DNA from: Treponema sp.
Lineage (GTDB): Bacteria; Spirochaetota; Spirochaetia; Treponematales; Breznakiellaceae
Direction of reading: 5' to 3'
DNA: 40,146 nt
Assembly: GCA_031278815.1 (NCBI GenBank)
Contig: JAITJS010000131.1
Location: forward strand, 1-40,146
The stretch's first letter is position 1; every line of letters begins with the position of its first letter. The position numbers were made by a program, and so were the translations under genes. Below, in pieces: positions 16,153-25,554 of this stretch. The notes beneath the pieces were generated by a model, which made no database searches, had not been told where the DNA came from, and saw only the letters and a program-made list of their open reading frames with translations.

Positions 16153-18587
16153 ATTTCCTTTCAGTGTTGAAAGGGAACTGGAACGAAAAATCGAAAAACG
16201 AGATTCCGAGGGAATTTCCGTTGCTTCCCTTGCGGGACTTGGTTTTATTCCCCCATACCATGATACCGGTGTTTATTACCTACAAAATGGGTATGGTTGC
16301 GGTAAGCGAGGCCCTGCAGCGGGATATGCGTCTTTTTGCAGCCTGCCTTAAAGTCCAAGACGCAGGAGAGACCTACCCTTCAGGGAGTGTGATGCGTATT
16401 GTCCAGCATTTACGCCTTCCAGACAATACCTTCCGGGTCGTGCTTCAGGGAGAATACCGTGCGGTCATCGCCTCATCAGTAAAACAAAAAGATCTCGCCC
16501 TGGTCAAAGTTGAACCCATTATGGGGGCTTTAATGGAACCGCTGAGTGTTGAAATCATCGCACTGATGCGAACCCTGCAAAAATCTTTTAGGCAGTATGC
16601 AGAACTCTCCAAAAAGGTAAGTATCGAAACCTTGGCTACCATAGAAAAGGTGGAAAACCCTGAACACCTTGCTAACCTCATCTGTAATGCCTTGATAGTC
16701 AAAGCGGAACGGAAAATTGCCTTATTGGGCATTGGGGATCCCCTGAAGCGACTGGAAGCCCTGTTAGAAACCCTAGAAATGGAAAATGAAATTTTCGGTA
16801 TTCAACGGAACATCAGCGCTCAGGTAAAAAGCCGTATGGAGAAAACCCAGCGGGAATACTTACTCAATGAACAACTCAAGGAGATCCACAAGGAACTGGG
16901 GCAGGACGCAGGGGAGGATGAATTCCTCGAGCTTGAGCGGGCCATTGAACGGAAGCGACCCCGAGGAGAGGTGCTCCTCAAGGCTCGAAAGGAGCTTGCC
17001 CGTTTACGAAGGCTCCAGCCGCTTGCTCCTGAAGCAGGGGTACTGCGGGGCTATCTGGAATGGATTGCAGCGCTTCCCTGGAGTGATTGCAGCGCAGATG
17101 CCGGGGATTTGAAGGAGGCCGCCCATATCTTGGATGCCAACCACTTAGCCCTGCATAAACCCAAGGAACGAATCATGGAATTTATCGCCGTGCACCACCT
17201 CTTCTCATTAGGGCAGACCCCAGGAGCCGGGTATGAGCGCAGCAAAGGACCCATTCTCTGTTTTGTGGGGCCTCCGGGAACCGGGAAAACCAGCCTGGGT
17301 AAATCCGTTGCCCAGACTTTGGGGCGGCAGTTTGTGCGGATTTCCCTGGGGGGCTTGCGGGACGAAGCGGAAATCCGAGGGCATCGGAAGACCTATGTGG
17401 CTGCGCTCCCCGGGAAGATTCTGCAAGCCATGCGTAAGGCCGGTACCATCAATCCGGTCTTGCTCTTGGACGAGATCGATAAGGTAGCCAGTGACTTCCG
17501 GGGAGATCCGGCTGCGGCTTTGCTGGAAGTGTTGGATCCAGAACAGAACGCTGCGTTCACGGATCATTACCTGGAGTTGAGCTATGACCTTTCCCAGGTT
17601 CTCTTCATTACCACGGCCAATTCCCTGCATACCCTGCCTTACCCCTTGCTGGATAGGATGGAGATCATTGAAATCCCGGGGTACGGGGAACACGAAAAGC
17701 TTGCCATTGCTCAGCACTTCCTGGTCCCCAAGGTGCGCGCTGAAAACGGCCTGGGAAGCGCGGCGGTAGGTTTTACCGATCAGGCCATCCGGGACATCAT
17801 CCGGTACTGGACTATGGAATCCGGGGTCCGGGGGCTTGAACGGGAACTGGCCCGGTGTCTCCGCCGGGTTGCCCGGGAAGCCTTGGAACAGGAGTACGGT
17901 ACCAAGGCCAAGCCCCTGCACAGCTTTGAGAAGACCCTGGACCGGGAAGAAGTGGAAAAACTGCTGGGCCAGCGGAAATACAAACATGAGCTCTTGTTCA
18001 AAGAGGCCCGTATCGGGGTCTCCTATGGTCTTGCCTGGACTGAAACCGGGGGAGCCCTGCTGCCGGTGGAAACCAGCCGTTTTGAGGGAACCGGAGAACT
18101 CCTCATTACCGGAAACATCGGCGAGGTGATGAAAGAAAGCGGCAGCATTGCCTTGTCCTACCTAAGGAGCGTACAGGACCAGTACGCGTTTGGGGAGGAC
18201 CTGGGAAAGAGCAATTTCCACGTCCATGTTCCTGAAGGGGCCATCCCTAAGGACGGCCCTTCCGCGGGGATAGCCTTGGCGGTTTCCCTGTTTTCTACCC
18301 TCTGCCAAAGCCCCCCGCACCCAGGGCTGGCCATGACCGGAGAACTCACCCTCACCGGCCGGTTGCTGCCCATTGGCGGGCTCAAAGAAAAGCTCCTTGC
18401 GGCCATACGAAACCACATGACCGCAGTGATCCTTCCCCGGGATAATGAGGAGGATTGGGCTGCATTGGACGAGGAAATCAAGAGCGCCCTAGCGGTGCAT
18501 TTTGTGGAAAGTGCCAGAGAAGCCTTTACCGTGCTTTTTGGGGCTTTTCTCCACAACTCTAAAGACCCCACGGCTCAAGAACCCTAA
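16149..18587 (+). CDS. lon: ATP-dependent protease La
   Basis: Homo-oligomeric AAA+ serine protease for damaged and regulatory proteins in the cytosol. An N-terminal substrate-binding LonN domain ([11 protein letters not shown] near 26) is followed by a coiled segment and the AAA+ module with Walker A GPPGTGKT (374-381) and Walker B LLLDEID (438-444). The C-terminal protease domain has catalytic Ser705 in KDGPSAG and Lys746 in GGLKEK. At 812 residues it is standard length. It is the last gene of the tig operon. Its TAA overlaps the stop of the convergent tsaC gene. Confidence 0.97.
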   Translation: MNFLSVLKGNWNEKSKNEIPREFPLLPLRDLVLFPHTMIPVFITYKMGMVAVSEALQRDMRLFAACLKVQDAGETYPSGSVMRIVQHLRLPDNTFRVVLQGEYRAVIASSVKQKDLALVKVEPIMGALMEPLSVEIIALMRTLQKSFRQYAELSKKVSIETLATIEKVENPEHLANLICNALIVKAERKIALLGIGDPLKRLEALLETLEMENEIFGIQRNISAQVKSRMEKTQREYLLNEQLKEIHKELGQDAGEDEFLELERAIERKRPRGEVLLKARKELARLRRLQPLAPEAGVLRGYLEWIAALPWSDCSADAGDLKEAAHILDANHLALHKPKERIMEFIAVHHLFSLGQTPGAGYERSKGPILCFVGPPGTGKTSLGKSVAQTLGRQFVRISLGGLRDEAEIRGHRKTYVAALPGKILQAMRKAGTINPVLLLDEIDKVASDFRGDPAAALLEVLDPEQNAAFTDHYLELSYDLSQVLFITTANSLHTLPYPLLDRMEIIEIPGYGEHEKLAIAQHFLVPKVRAENGLGSAAVGFTDQAIRDIIRYWTMESGVRGLERELARCLRRVAREALEQEYGTKAKPLHSFEKTLDREEVEKLLGQRKYKHELLFKEARIGVSYGLAWTETGGALLPVETSRFEGTGELLITGNIGEVMKESGSIALSYLRSVQDQYAFGEDLGKSNFHVHVPEGAIPKDGPSAGIALAVSLFSTLCQSPPHPGLAMTGELTLTGRLLPIGGLKEKLLAAIRNHMTAVILPRDNEEDWAALDEEIKSALAVHFVESAREAFTVLFGAFLHNSKDPTAQEP

Positions 18588-19624
18588 AATCCGGCTGTGG
18601 CTCTAGAAAGCCGGTCATTGATAGCCGTGCCAAGGCCATATCCAGGAGCCCATTGGGCCCGTATCACCGAAACCCCCAGCTTGTCCATGTCGTGAAGCAG
18701 CTCAAAGAGCCGGGCCGCAGCTTCACCCAGGTTCCCTTCTGGTGAAAGAACTCGGATCCGCCCAGTCCCCCGTTCCCTGAGTTCAAGGACCGGTACCCCT
18801 GCTACACTCAGTTCCTGAGTCCAGGCATCATAGGAAGGCCGGTCAAAAAACAGATAGGCAGCGGAAGCCTCATAGGGCAGGCGGATCATGTCTTCCCGGG
18901 AATACAGGGTAATGCCGGTATGGGGGGCGTAATGGCTCTGGAGTTGCCCTGGGGAACGCAGTACCTCCCCAGGATCCTTCGGGGGGCCTTCCACAGGGCC
19001 GAGGATTCCTTCAATCAGTTCCCGGGGAATGCCTCCAGGACGAAGTATCCGGGGAGAACCGGTGAGGTCCAAGACTGTGGACTCAAGCCCAATAGGGCAA
19101 GGCCCTCCATCAAGAATACACTGCACCTGGTCTCCCAATTGCTCTTGAACGTGCGCTGCCCTGGTGGGGGACAGGTAGCCGAAGGGATTAGCGCTGGGGG
19201 CAGCTACAACCCCGGTAGAAAGACGGATAAGTTCTTGGGCCACCGGATGAGCGGGGAAGCGGACCCCTACGGTGGGCAGACCGCTGGTGGCCAGGTCCGG
19301 GACCCTAGGCTGTTTGGGGAGGATCAAGGTCAAGGGGCCGGGCCATAAACGAGCACACAGGGCATCCAGCTTGTTCCGCAGGGCCCGGTCCATTGAAGAT
19401 AGGGCCGCAACCACTGCAAGGCTGTCCAAGGTGGCGATGTGGAGAATCAGGGGATCAAACCGGGGCCGGCCTTTTACCGCAAAGATCCGGGCCAGGGCCT
19501 GGAGGTTAAACCCATCCCCTCCAAGGCCGTACACGGTTTCCGTGGGAAACGCCACGAGCCCCCCTGAAACGAGGGCCGCGGCAGCGCTCCGCAGTGCTTC
19601 CTGAGAGGGAGCCAGGATAGGCAT
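18584..19624 (-). CDS. tsaC: Threonylcarbamoyl-AMP synthase (Sua5/YwlC type)
   Basis: Makes threonylcarbamoyl-AMP from threonine, bicarbonate and ATP for the t6A37 modification of ANN-decoding tRNAs. The YrdC domain is N-terminal: FPTETVYGLG (26-35), KGRPRFDPL and SANPFGYLSPT. The protein continues with a Sua5 C-terminal domain (SPGQLQSHYAPHT), so the 346-residue two-domain form is present rather than the short TsaC. The start has AGGGAG upstream. It follows corA by 11 bases on the same strand, probably co-transcribed. Confidence 0.95.
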   Translation of the reverse strand: MPILAPSQEALRSAAAALVSGGLVAFPTETVYGLGGDGFNLQALARIFAVKGRPRFDPLILHIATLDSLAVVAALSSMDRALRNKLDALCARLWPGPLTLILPKQPRVPDLATSGLPTVGVRFPAHPVAQELIRLSTGVVAAPSANPFGYLSPTRAAHVQEQLGDQVQCILDGGPCPIGLESTVLDLTGSPRILRPGGIPRELIEGILGPVEGPPKDPGEVLRSPGQLQSHYAPHTGITLYSREDMIRLPYEASAAYLFFDRPSYDAWTQELSVAGVPVLELRERGTGRIRVLSPEGNLGEAAARLFELLHDMDKLGVSVIRAQWAPGYGLGTAINDRLSRATAGF

Positions 19625-19635
19625 AGCATGACTCC

Positions 19636-20607
19636 CTATAACCAGTGCCGGCGTTTGAAGAACCAGAGCATCCCTACGGCGATGAGAACCATCACGCCCC
19701 AGGTAAGCGGATAGGCGTAGGGGAAGGCCAATTCAGGCATATAAGCGAAGTTCATGCCGTAGACTCCCACGATAAAGGTGAGGGGGATGAAGATGGTAGA
19801 GATGATGGTTAAGACCTTCATTACTTTGTTCATCCGGTTGGAGAGGGCCGATAGATTCACCTCCATCACCCCGGTCAAGAGTTCCCGGTAGGTCTCCAGG
19901 GTTTCCACCACTTGAATCACATTATCCTGGAGGTCTTTGAGGAAGGGTTCTAGGTCAAGGTTAATCAGAGTGGAATCCATGTGCAAAAGGCTGGTGAGGC
20001 TTTCCCTAAGGGGCCAGATGATCCGCCGGATCCGGATAAGGGTCTGCTTGACCTTTTGGAGATCCGCAATCAGGGAGATGTCGTTTTCGTCCAGGGCCCG
20101 TGCTTCAAAGTCCTCAATGCGGTTACCCAGGACATCCAGGGCGAAGAAATACTCGTCCACCACCGAATCCAGGATTCCGTAGGCCAGGTAATCTGCGCCC
20201 ATTCGGCGAATCCTACCGATGTTATCCAAGATCCGCCGGCGGATCCCTTTGAAGAAATCCCCCGGTCTTTCCTGGAAGGTGATCACCGTATCTTGCGTGA
20301 GGATGAGGCTTATCTGATCGAAGCTGATTTCCTCTGCTTGCGGGAGGATGGCCTTCAGGATGATAAAAAGATAGCCGGTGAATTCTTCAGCCTTGGGCCG
20401 CTGTTCTGTGTCCAGGATATCTTCTACGGTCAAGGGGTGAATAGCGAAGGTTTCCGACAAGGGCTGGAGGGCTGCGGAATCGGTGAGACCGTTGATATGT
20501 ATCCAGGTAAGGCCACCGGTATTCCGGTAGGCGAGTACGTCCTCTACCCTATCGGTAGTTTTCGTCCATGCCCCTACTGGATCATATCCTATGATAGAGC
20601 AATCCAT
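19636..20607 (-). CDS. corA: CorA-family magnesium/cobalt transporter
   Basis: Pentameric inner-membrane divalent-cation channel. The 323-residue chain has a large cytoplasmic N-terminal domain and two C-terminal membrane segments. The signature YGMNF sits at the end of TM1 (GMN 284-286), followed by a short periplasmic loop and TM2. The weak GGTGAAG site precedes the ATG. First gene of a two-gene unit with tsaC, with no obvious functional link. Confidence 0.95.
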   Translation of the reverse strand: MDCSIIGYDPVGAWTKTTDRVEDVLAYRNTGGLTWIHINGLTDSAALQPLSETFAIHPLTVEDILDTEQRPKAEEFTGYLFIILKAILPQAEEISFDQISLILTQDTVITFQERPGDFFKGIRRRILDNIGRIRRMGADYLAYGILDSVVDEYFFALDVLGNRIEDFEARALDENDISLIADLQKVKQTLIRIRRIIWPLRESLTSLLHMDSTLINLDLEPFLKDLQDNVIQVVETLETYRELLTGVMEVNLSALSNRMNKVMKVLTIISTIFIPLTFIVGVYGMNFAYMPELAFPYAYPLTWGVMVLIAVGMLWFFKRRHWL

Positions 20608-20857
20608 ATCTTCACCATACTATACTGAGGAGCACCTAACAAGTACACTTGAAGTACCGCCTGTTTCAGAGACGCAAACCGAACAAAAGCTTACCCTGAC
20701 CCAAAAACAAGGGTATGGTACGAAGCAGGGGGACATTACTCGTGGTCGTTGACACCTACAGCAGGGCTCTCCGCGCTCTTGCATTGGGATTAAAAAATCT
20801 GATACCCTATAGGTAGCTTAGGTCTTGGACCAGCAGCAGTATCAAGGAGGTAGGGCA

Positions 20858-21823
20858 GTGCAGCACCGTATCCTTTTTTCCCCCCTGGCAGTGGGTATCA
20901 TCTTGCTGGGTTCTTGTTCAATCAACCGCATGGCTATAAATGCGATTTCTAATGCCTTGACCGGGGAGGGCAGTAGCACGGTCTTTACTGGAGAGGAGGA
21001 TCCTGAACTGGTAGGAAACGCCCTCCCTTTTGCCATCAAGATGTATGAATCTCTTCTGGCGGCTAATCCCCACCATGAGGGCCTCATCCTGACGACGGGT
21101 TCCCTTTTTGTCATGTATGCCAATGCCTTTGTCCAGGAGCCGGCCCAGATTCTCCCCCGAAATGAGTATGCTGAACGGGACCGGCAGTATGTCCGGGCGA
21201 AAAAGTTTTACCTCCGGGGAGGGGCCATACTCTATTCCGGCTTAAATAAAAAATATCCGGGATTCAGCACTGCTTCAGGGCCTGACCAATTAGCGGGGTA
21301 TCTGGAAAAGATGAAAAAGGAGGATGTTCCCTTCCTCTACTGGACCGCGGCAGGGTTTCTCTCGGCCTATTCCCTGAATCCCTTTGATCTGGAACTGGGC
21401 CGTAAGGTTCCGGAACTGCGCGCTTATATCGACCGGGCCTATGCTTTAGACCCGGATTTTAATCAGGGGGCCTTGGACGAATTCTATCTGCTGTTCTATG
21501 CTTCCATGCCGGAGGGTATGGGGGGCAATAAATCCTTGGTAGATACCTATTTCAAGCGGGCCTGGGAAAAATCCGGGGGCCGCTCCCCAGGCCCCTATAT
21601 AGCCTATGCAGAGGCGGTTTGTATTCCTGCTCAGGATTATGATACCTTTAAGGCTTATTTGGAGCTTGCTTTGGCCATAGATCCGGATGCAGATCCGGCA
21701 AATCGGCTGGTTACCATTCTTTCCCAGCGCAAAGCCCGGTATCTGCTGGAAGAAGCGGAAAATTTCTTTCTTGATGCAGAAACCGATATGGATTGGGATG
21801 CTGTTATCCAGGAAGCACCTTAA
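20858..21823 (+). CDS. TatT-type TRAP-transporter-associated lipoprotein
   Basis: Resembles the T component (TatT, Tp0956 of T. pallidum) that associates with a TRAP substrate-binding protein in treponemes. The GTG at 20858 has a strong GGAGG site and gives a lipoprotein signal peptide ending LLGSC with Cys20 as the lipidation residue. An in-frame TTG at 20825 would precede the ribosome binding site and is less likely. The remaining roughly 300 residues are helical with TPR-like periodicity, and TatT proteins form TPR trimers. It is followed 49 bases later by the DctP-type receptor and then the fused permease, as expected for a TatT system. Confidence 0.85.
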   Translation: MQHRILFSPLAVGIILLGSCSINRMAINAISNALTGEGSSTVFTGEEDPELVGNALPFAIKMYESLLAANPHHEGLILTTGSLFVMYANAFVQEPAQILPRNEYAERDRQYVRAKKFYLRGGAILYSGLNKKYPGFSTASGPDQLAGYLEKMKKEDVPFLYWTAAGFLSAYSLNPFDLELGRKVPELRAYIDRAYALDPDFNQGALDEFYLLFYASMPEGMGGNKSLVDTYFKRAWEKSGGRSPGPYIAYAEAVCIPAQDYDTFKAYLELALAIDPDADPANRLVTILSQRKARYLLEEAENFFLDAETDMDWDAVIQEAP

Positions 21824-21872
21824 AAAACAGCGGAGTTTCCCATAGATTCCGCTCATACGAGGAGGTTGTACC

Positions 21873-22928
21873 ATGAAAAAGGGAAAAACGATGCAAAAAA
21901 CAGAGGCATCAAAAGGAATCTTCTGTTTTATAGGTAGTATAGCAGTGTTGCTGTTGCTTGGTATAGGGAATCCGATGGTGCTTTTTGCCCAACGAAAGGT
22001 TACCATCAAACTGGCCTCCATGGCTCCTGAAAGCACCCCCTGGGGAGCGGCATTGAACCGTATGTCCCAGGAATGGGCCAGGGTAAGTAACGGGCAAGTA
22101 GAACTACGGGTCTACCATAACGGGGTCGCCGGTGGAGAGGAAGATGTACTGCGGAAACTCAGGCTGAATCAGATTCAGGGGGCGGTCTTCACCTCTGCAG
22201 GACTCAACCTCATCACCCCGGAAATCATGACCTTGAGCGTCCCCTTTTTTATCCGAAACGATGCTGAATTGGCGCGGGTACTGCGAGACATAAAACCGGA
22301 TATGGAAGGCAAGATCAACGAGAAAGGGTTTTTTACCTTGGCTTGGGCTAAATCCGGCTGGGTTAAGATATTTTCCCGCAGGGAAGTCTTTGTTCCCCAG
22401 GACTTGAAACGGCAAAAATTGGCCACCAGCCCCGACACCCCTGAAATAAGCCAGGCTTTTAAGGTCATGGGCTATCAAATGGTGCCGGTTATGATAAGCG
22501 ATCTCTTGGTCTCCCTCAACAGCGGTATGATCGATGCAGTGTATCAAAGCCCGGTCTTGGTGGGAGGTATGCAGCTTTTCGGGATAACCAAACACATGGC
22601 CTCCATCAACATCGCCCCCTTTATGGGGGGGATTATTTTAAATCAGCGGGCCTGGACTAGGGTTCCCGAAGCCTACAAACCCGAGATTATAGCAGTTTCC
22701 CGGCGTATCGCTGAAGAGATCGGCGATTCCATCACCCAACTGGAAAGCAATGTGGTAAACACCATGACCGGCTATGGACTTAAGGTAAACCAGATAAGCC
22801 CTGAACAAGAACAAGCCTGGTATGTTGATGTGGAACGGGCCATGCCCGAGCTGCTGGGTACTACCTTTAACCGGGACCTGTATCAAAAAATAAACGGTAT
22901 ATTACAGCAGTACCGGAGCGGACGCTAA
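21873..22928 (+). CDS. TRAP transporter substrate-binding protein (DctP/TatP type)
   Basis: Periplasmic receptor of a TRAP transporter. The N-terminus has a basic start and a hydrophobic stretch (about residues 17-37), with probable cleavage after LFA. The mature part begins with RKVTIKLASMAPESTPWG, the usual DctP opening, followed by VYHNGVAGGEEDVLRKL. Length (351 aa) is typical. The ribosome binding site GAGGAGG is excellent. TatP relatives are proposed to bind hydrophobic ligands, with the TatT partner interacting with the receptor; the ligand here is unknown. Confidence 0.93.
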   Translation: MKKGKTMQKTEASKGIFCFIGSIAVLLLLGIGNPMVLFAQRKVTIKLASMAPESTPWGAALNRMSQEWARVSNGQVELRVYHNGVAGGEEDVLRKLRLNQIQGAVFTSAGLNLITPEIMTLSVPFFIRNDAELARVLRDIKPDMEGKINEKGFFTLAWAKSGWVKIFSRREVFVPQDLKRQKLATSPDTPEISQAFKVMGYQMVPVMISDLLVSLNSGMIDAVYQSPVLVGGMQLFGITKHMASINIAPFMGGIILNQRAWTRVPEAYKPEIIAVSRRIAEEIGDSITQLESNVVNTMTGYGLKVNQISPEQEQAWYVDVERAMPELLGTTFNRDLYQKINGILQQYRSGR

Positions 22929-22941
22929 AGGCGCTGGGTAA

Positions 22942-24837
22942 ATGGATACGGAACTAAAGGCCGAAAAATGCTTCCCCTGGGGGGTGCTCCATCGCCTTGA
23001 ACAAGGACTGGGGTATGTTTCCCTGATCTGTCTTGCCTTGCTTCCGGTGGCGGATGCGGCTGCTCGGATTATATTCAAAACTGGCATACCTGCTTCCAAC
23101 GGCCTTATGGTCCATTGCCTCTTGGTGGTGGGACTGGTATCAGGGATGCTTGCCACTAAGACCGAAGAGCACCTTTCCATTGCTTTGGTAGCTAATTTTG
23201 GAAATCCCCAGATAAAACAGGGGTTTGCGATAGCCCATAAGCTCTTATCCGCCTTTATCCTAACCTTGGTTGCCTGGTGTGGCGGTTCCTTTGTCTTAAT
23301 CGGCCTTTCCCCGTGGCGAATGATCGGCTTTATCCCGAATCAGATCTTTGGCCTGATCATTCCCATCGGATATGGGGTGATGGCTTTTCGGTTTGCCCGG
23401 AACGTGCCGGTCCGGGGGAAAGGAAAGATCCTCCCGGTTTTGGCCTTATTTCTGGGAACCCTGTGCTCTGCACCGATGTTGGCCAAGATCCTCTGGGGCT
23501 TTGATGTTCCTGATGGGCTCTATCCCTTCATCGACTTCTGGTATACCCTGGCCTTTTACCTGAGAATCCCGGGAGTGTTCCTACTCGTGCTTGCGGCCTT
23601 GGCCGGGACCCCGCTGTTTGTCATCATGGGGGGAGTGGCCCTCTTACTGATCCAAGCGGCAGGGGGTGAAATTGATGTGGTGGCGAATCAGGTATATACC
23701 ACCCTCACCAAGGACAGTTTCATTGCGATTCCCCTTTTTACCCTGGTAGGCTTCTTCTTATCGGAAAGTAAGGCAGGGGAACGGCTGGTCCATACTTTTC
23801 GCAGCCTCTTTTCCTGGCTACCCGGAGGTATGATCATCGCCACGGTGCTTATCTGCGCCTTCTTTGCCTCTTTCACCGGGGCCTCGGGGGTTACGATTCT
23901 AGCCTTAGGGGGGATCCTCTATACGGTTTTAACCAGCCATGTCCAGTATCCGCAACCCTTTTCCATTGGCCTTTTAACCTCCGTAGGGAGCATCGGCCTA
24001 CTTTTTCCTCCCAGTATCCCCATCATCTTGGTGGGGACTGCCACCATGACCAATGTGTTCCATGTGTTTATGGGAGGGATTATCCCCGGCCTGATTCTGG
24101 TTATAGGGGTCATTATCTTCGGCATCATCGCATCGGTAAAAACACGAATTCCCGTAGAACCCTTTAATCCTTCCAGGGCACTCTCGGCATTACGAGGATC
24201 CGCCTTTGAGATCCTGCTCCCGGTGCTGCTTATCAGCGGGTATTTTTCCGGCCTTTTGTCTCTGATTGAAATCGGAGGGGTGGCAGTGCTGTATATCTTC
24301 ATCGTGGAGGTCCTCATCCACCGGGATATCCCCTTACGGGACCTGGGCCGGGTGTTTTCCAAGGCCATTCCCATCATCGGAGGGGTGCTGTCGATTCTGG
24401 CCTTAGCCCAGGCCTTATCCTATTACATCGTGGATACCCAGACCCCTGAAGTCCTGGTCCGCTGGATGCAGAGGGCCATCACATCCAAGTACCTTTTTCT
24501 CCTGGTCCTCAACCTCAGCCTGCTCGTGGTGGGTTGCTTGATGGATATTTTCTCGGCTATCCTGATCGTATTACCCCTGATCGTTCCCCTGGGTACGGCC
24601 TATGGGATTGATCCGGTTCATTTGGGGATTATTTTCATTACCAACCTGGAAGTGGGTTTCCTCACCCCTCCGGTGGGCATGAACCTCTTCCTGGCCGCGT
24701 ACCGGTTCAATAAACCCTTTGCGGCTATTTGCCGGCATGTGTTCCCCTTCTTGATTATCCAATTAGCGGTGGTCCTCCTGGTAACCTATATACCGGGGTT
24801 CTCCACGTTTCTGCCGGGTCTCTTATCCACGCCGTGA
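22942..24837 (+). CDS. Fused TRAP transporter permease (DctQ-DctM)
   Basis: One 631-residue chain combines the small and large TRAP membrane subunits. The first ~150 residues show four hydrophobic segments of DctQ type. Two linking segments follow, and from about residue 210 comes a DctM-type domain with FFASFTGASGVTI, LLFPPSIPIILVGTATMT and GFLTPPVGMNLFL, the conserved loops of the large subunit. It should drive sodium-dependent solute uptake with the preceding receptor. The start has only a weak ribosome binding site and lies 13 bases after the dctP stop, so translational coupling is likely. Confidence 0.93.
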   Translation: MDTELKAEKCFPWGVLHRLEQGLGYVSLICLALLPVADAAARIIFKTGIPASNGLMVHCLLVVGLVSGMLATKTEEHLSIALVANFGNPQIKQGFAIAHKLLSAFILTLVAWCGGSFVLIGLSPWRMIGFIPNQIFGLIIPIGYGVMAFRFARNVPVRGKGKILPVLALFLGTLCSAPMLAKILWGFDVPDGLYPFIDFWYTLAFYLRIPGVFLLVLAALAGTPLFVIMGGVALLLIQAAGGEIDVVANQVYTTLTKDSFIAIPLFTLVGFFLSESKAGERLVHTFRSLFSWLPGGMIIATVLICAFFASFTGASGVTILALGGILYTVLTSHVQYPQPFSIGLLTSVGSIGLLFPPSIPIILVGTATMTNVFHVFMGGIIPGLILVIGVIIFGIIASVKTRIPVEPFNPSRALSALRGSAFEILLPVLLISGYFSGLLSLIEIGGVAVLYIFIVEVLIHRDIPLRDLGRVFSKAIPIIGGVLSILALAQALSYYIVDTQTPEVLVRWMQRAITSKYLFLLVLNLSLLVVGCLMDIFSAILIVLPLIVPLGTAYGIDPVHLGIIFITNLEVGFLTPPVGMNLFLAAYRFNKPFAAICRHVFPFLIIQLAVVLLVTYIPGFSTFLPGLLSTP

Positions 24838-24843
24838 CGGCGT
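24829..24843 (+). terminator. Stem-loop with the permease stop codon as loop
   Basis: ACGCCG-TGA-CGGCGT is a perfect six-base stem enclosing the stop codon of the TRAP permease. No T run follows. A second palindrome, CCCCTAGGGG, lies at 24858-24867. Their role may be 3'-end protection rather than intrinsic termination. Confidence 0.3.
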
Positions 24844-24894
24844 CCTATCTGTAAAGTCCCCTAGGGGGATGCTTCCTAAGCAGAAAACCGGTAA

Positions 24895-25467
24895 ACCGGC
24901 TTCATGACGCAATCAACAATGTATTAAAGGAAAGTGACATCAGAAAAGAAAAGATTGAGGACATAAAAACCGCTTTAAGATTATCGGGCGCAATACCGGC
25001 ATAAAAAATATTAAACTCGGTCATTACAATTCATTAAGCCGGTATATCGAAGAACTTGAAAAAAAGATAAAATCGATGATGGACTCTGCGAACAATACGA
25101 TTGACACATTAGGTATTTTCTATCACGAGTTTGTAAAATATTCCGAAGGAGACGGAAGCGGTTTATGGATTGTTCTACTCCGCAGCACCTGACGGAGTTT
25201 ATGTTCGATTTTGCTGAAGTCAACAAAAACAGTAAAATTATTGATATTTGTTGCACTTCGGGGACGTTTCTTGTAACCGCCATGAATAAAATGTTCATGG
25301 GCGTAAGCGATAAGGATATAGAAAAAATCCGCAAAAGCTCTTTGTTTGGCGTTGAAAGACAGGACGAAATCTATACGCTTGCCGTCGCGAACATGATAAT
25401 ACGGGGAGACGGCGTGGTTGTTGTGTCTATGTTCTACGCTATAAGAAATCAGTATCCCCATGGTACC
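24895..25467 (+). pseudogene. HsdM-type (N6-adenine) DNA methylase remnant
   Basis: Remnant of the M subunit of a type I restriction-modification system. Three successive frames align to the family: LHDAINNVLKESDI and IKTALRLSGA (24900 on), then IKNIKLGHYNSLSRYIEEL and IDTLGIFYHEFVKYSEGDGSG (24998 on), then TPQHLTEFMFDFAEV, IIDICCTSGTFLVTAMNKM and FGVERQDEIYTLAVANMII (25165 on). IIDICCTSGTF is the SAM-binding motif I region. Two frameshifts break the gene, and the sequence ends before the NPPY catalytic motif. The specificity and restriction subunits are absent. Base composition is AT-rich relative to the core genes, as in the neighbouring operon. Confidence 0.85.
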
Positions 25468-25554
25468 TGAAGAATTACGCTCTTAACTATCTTATATTAA
25501 GCGTACCCCAGGTAAATTTGAGGGTTCTGCAAGGGAGGCCGTCCCGGAGACATA

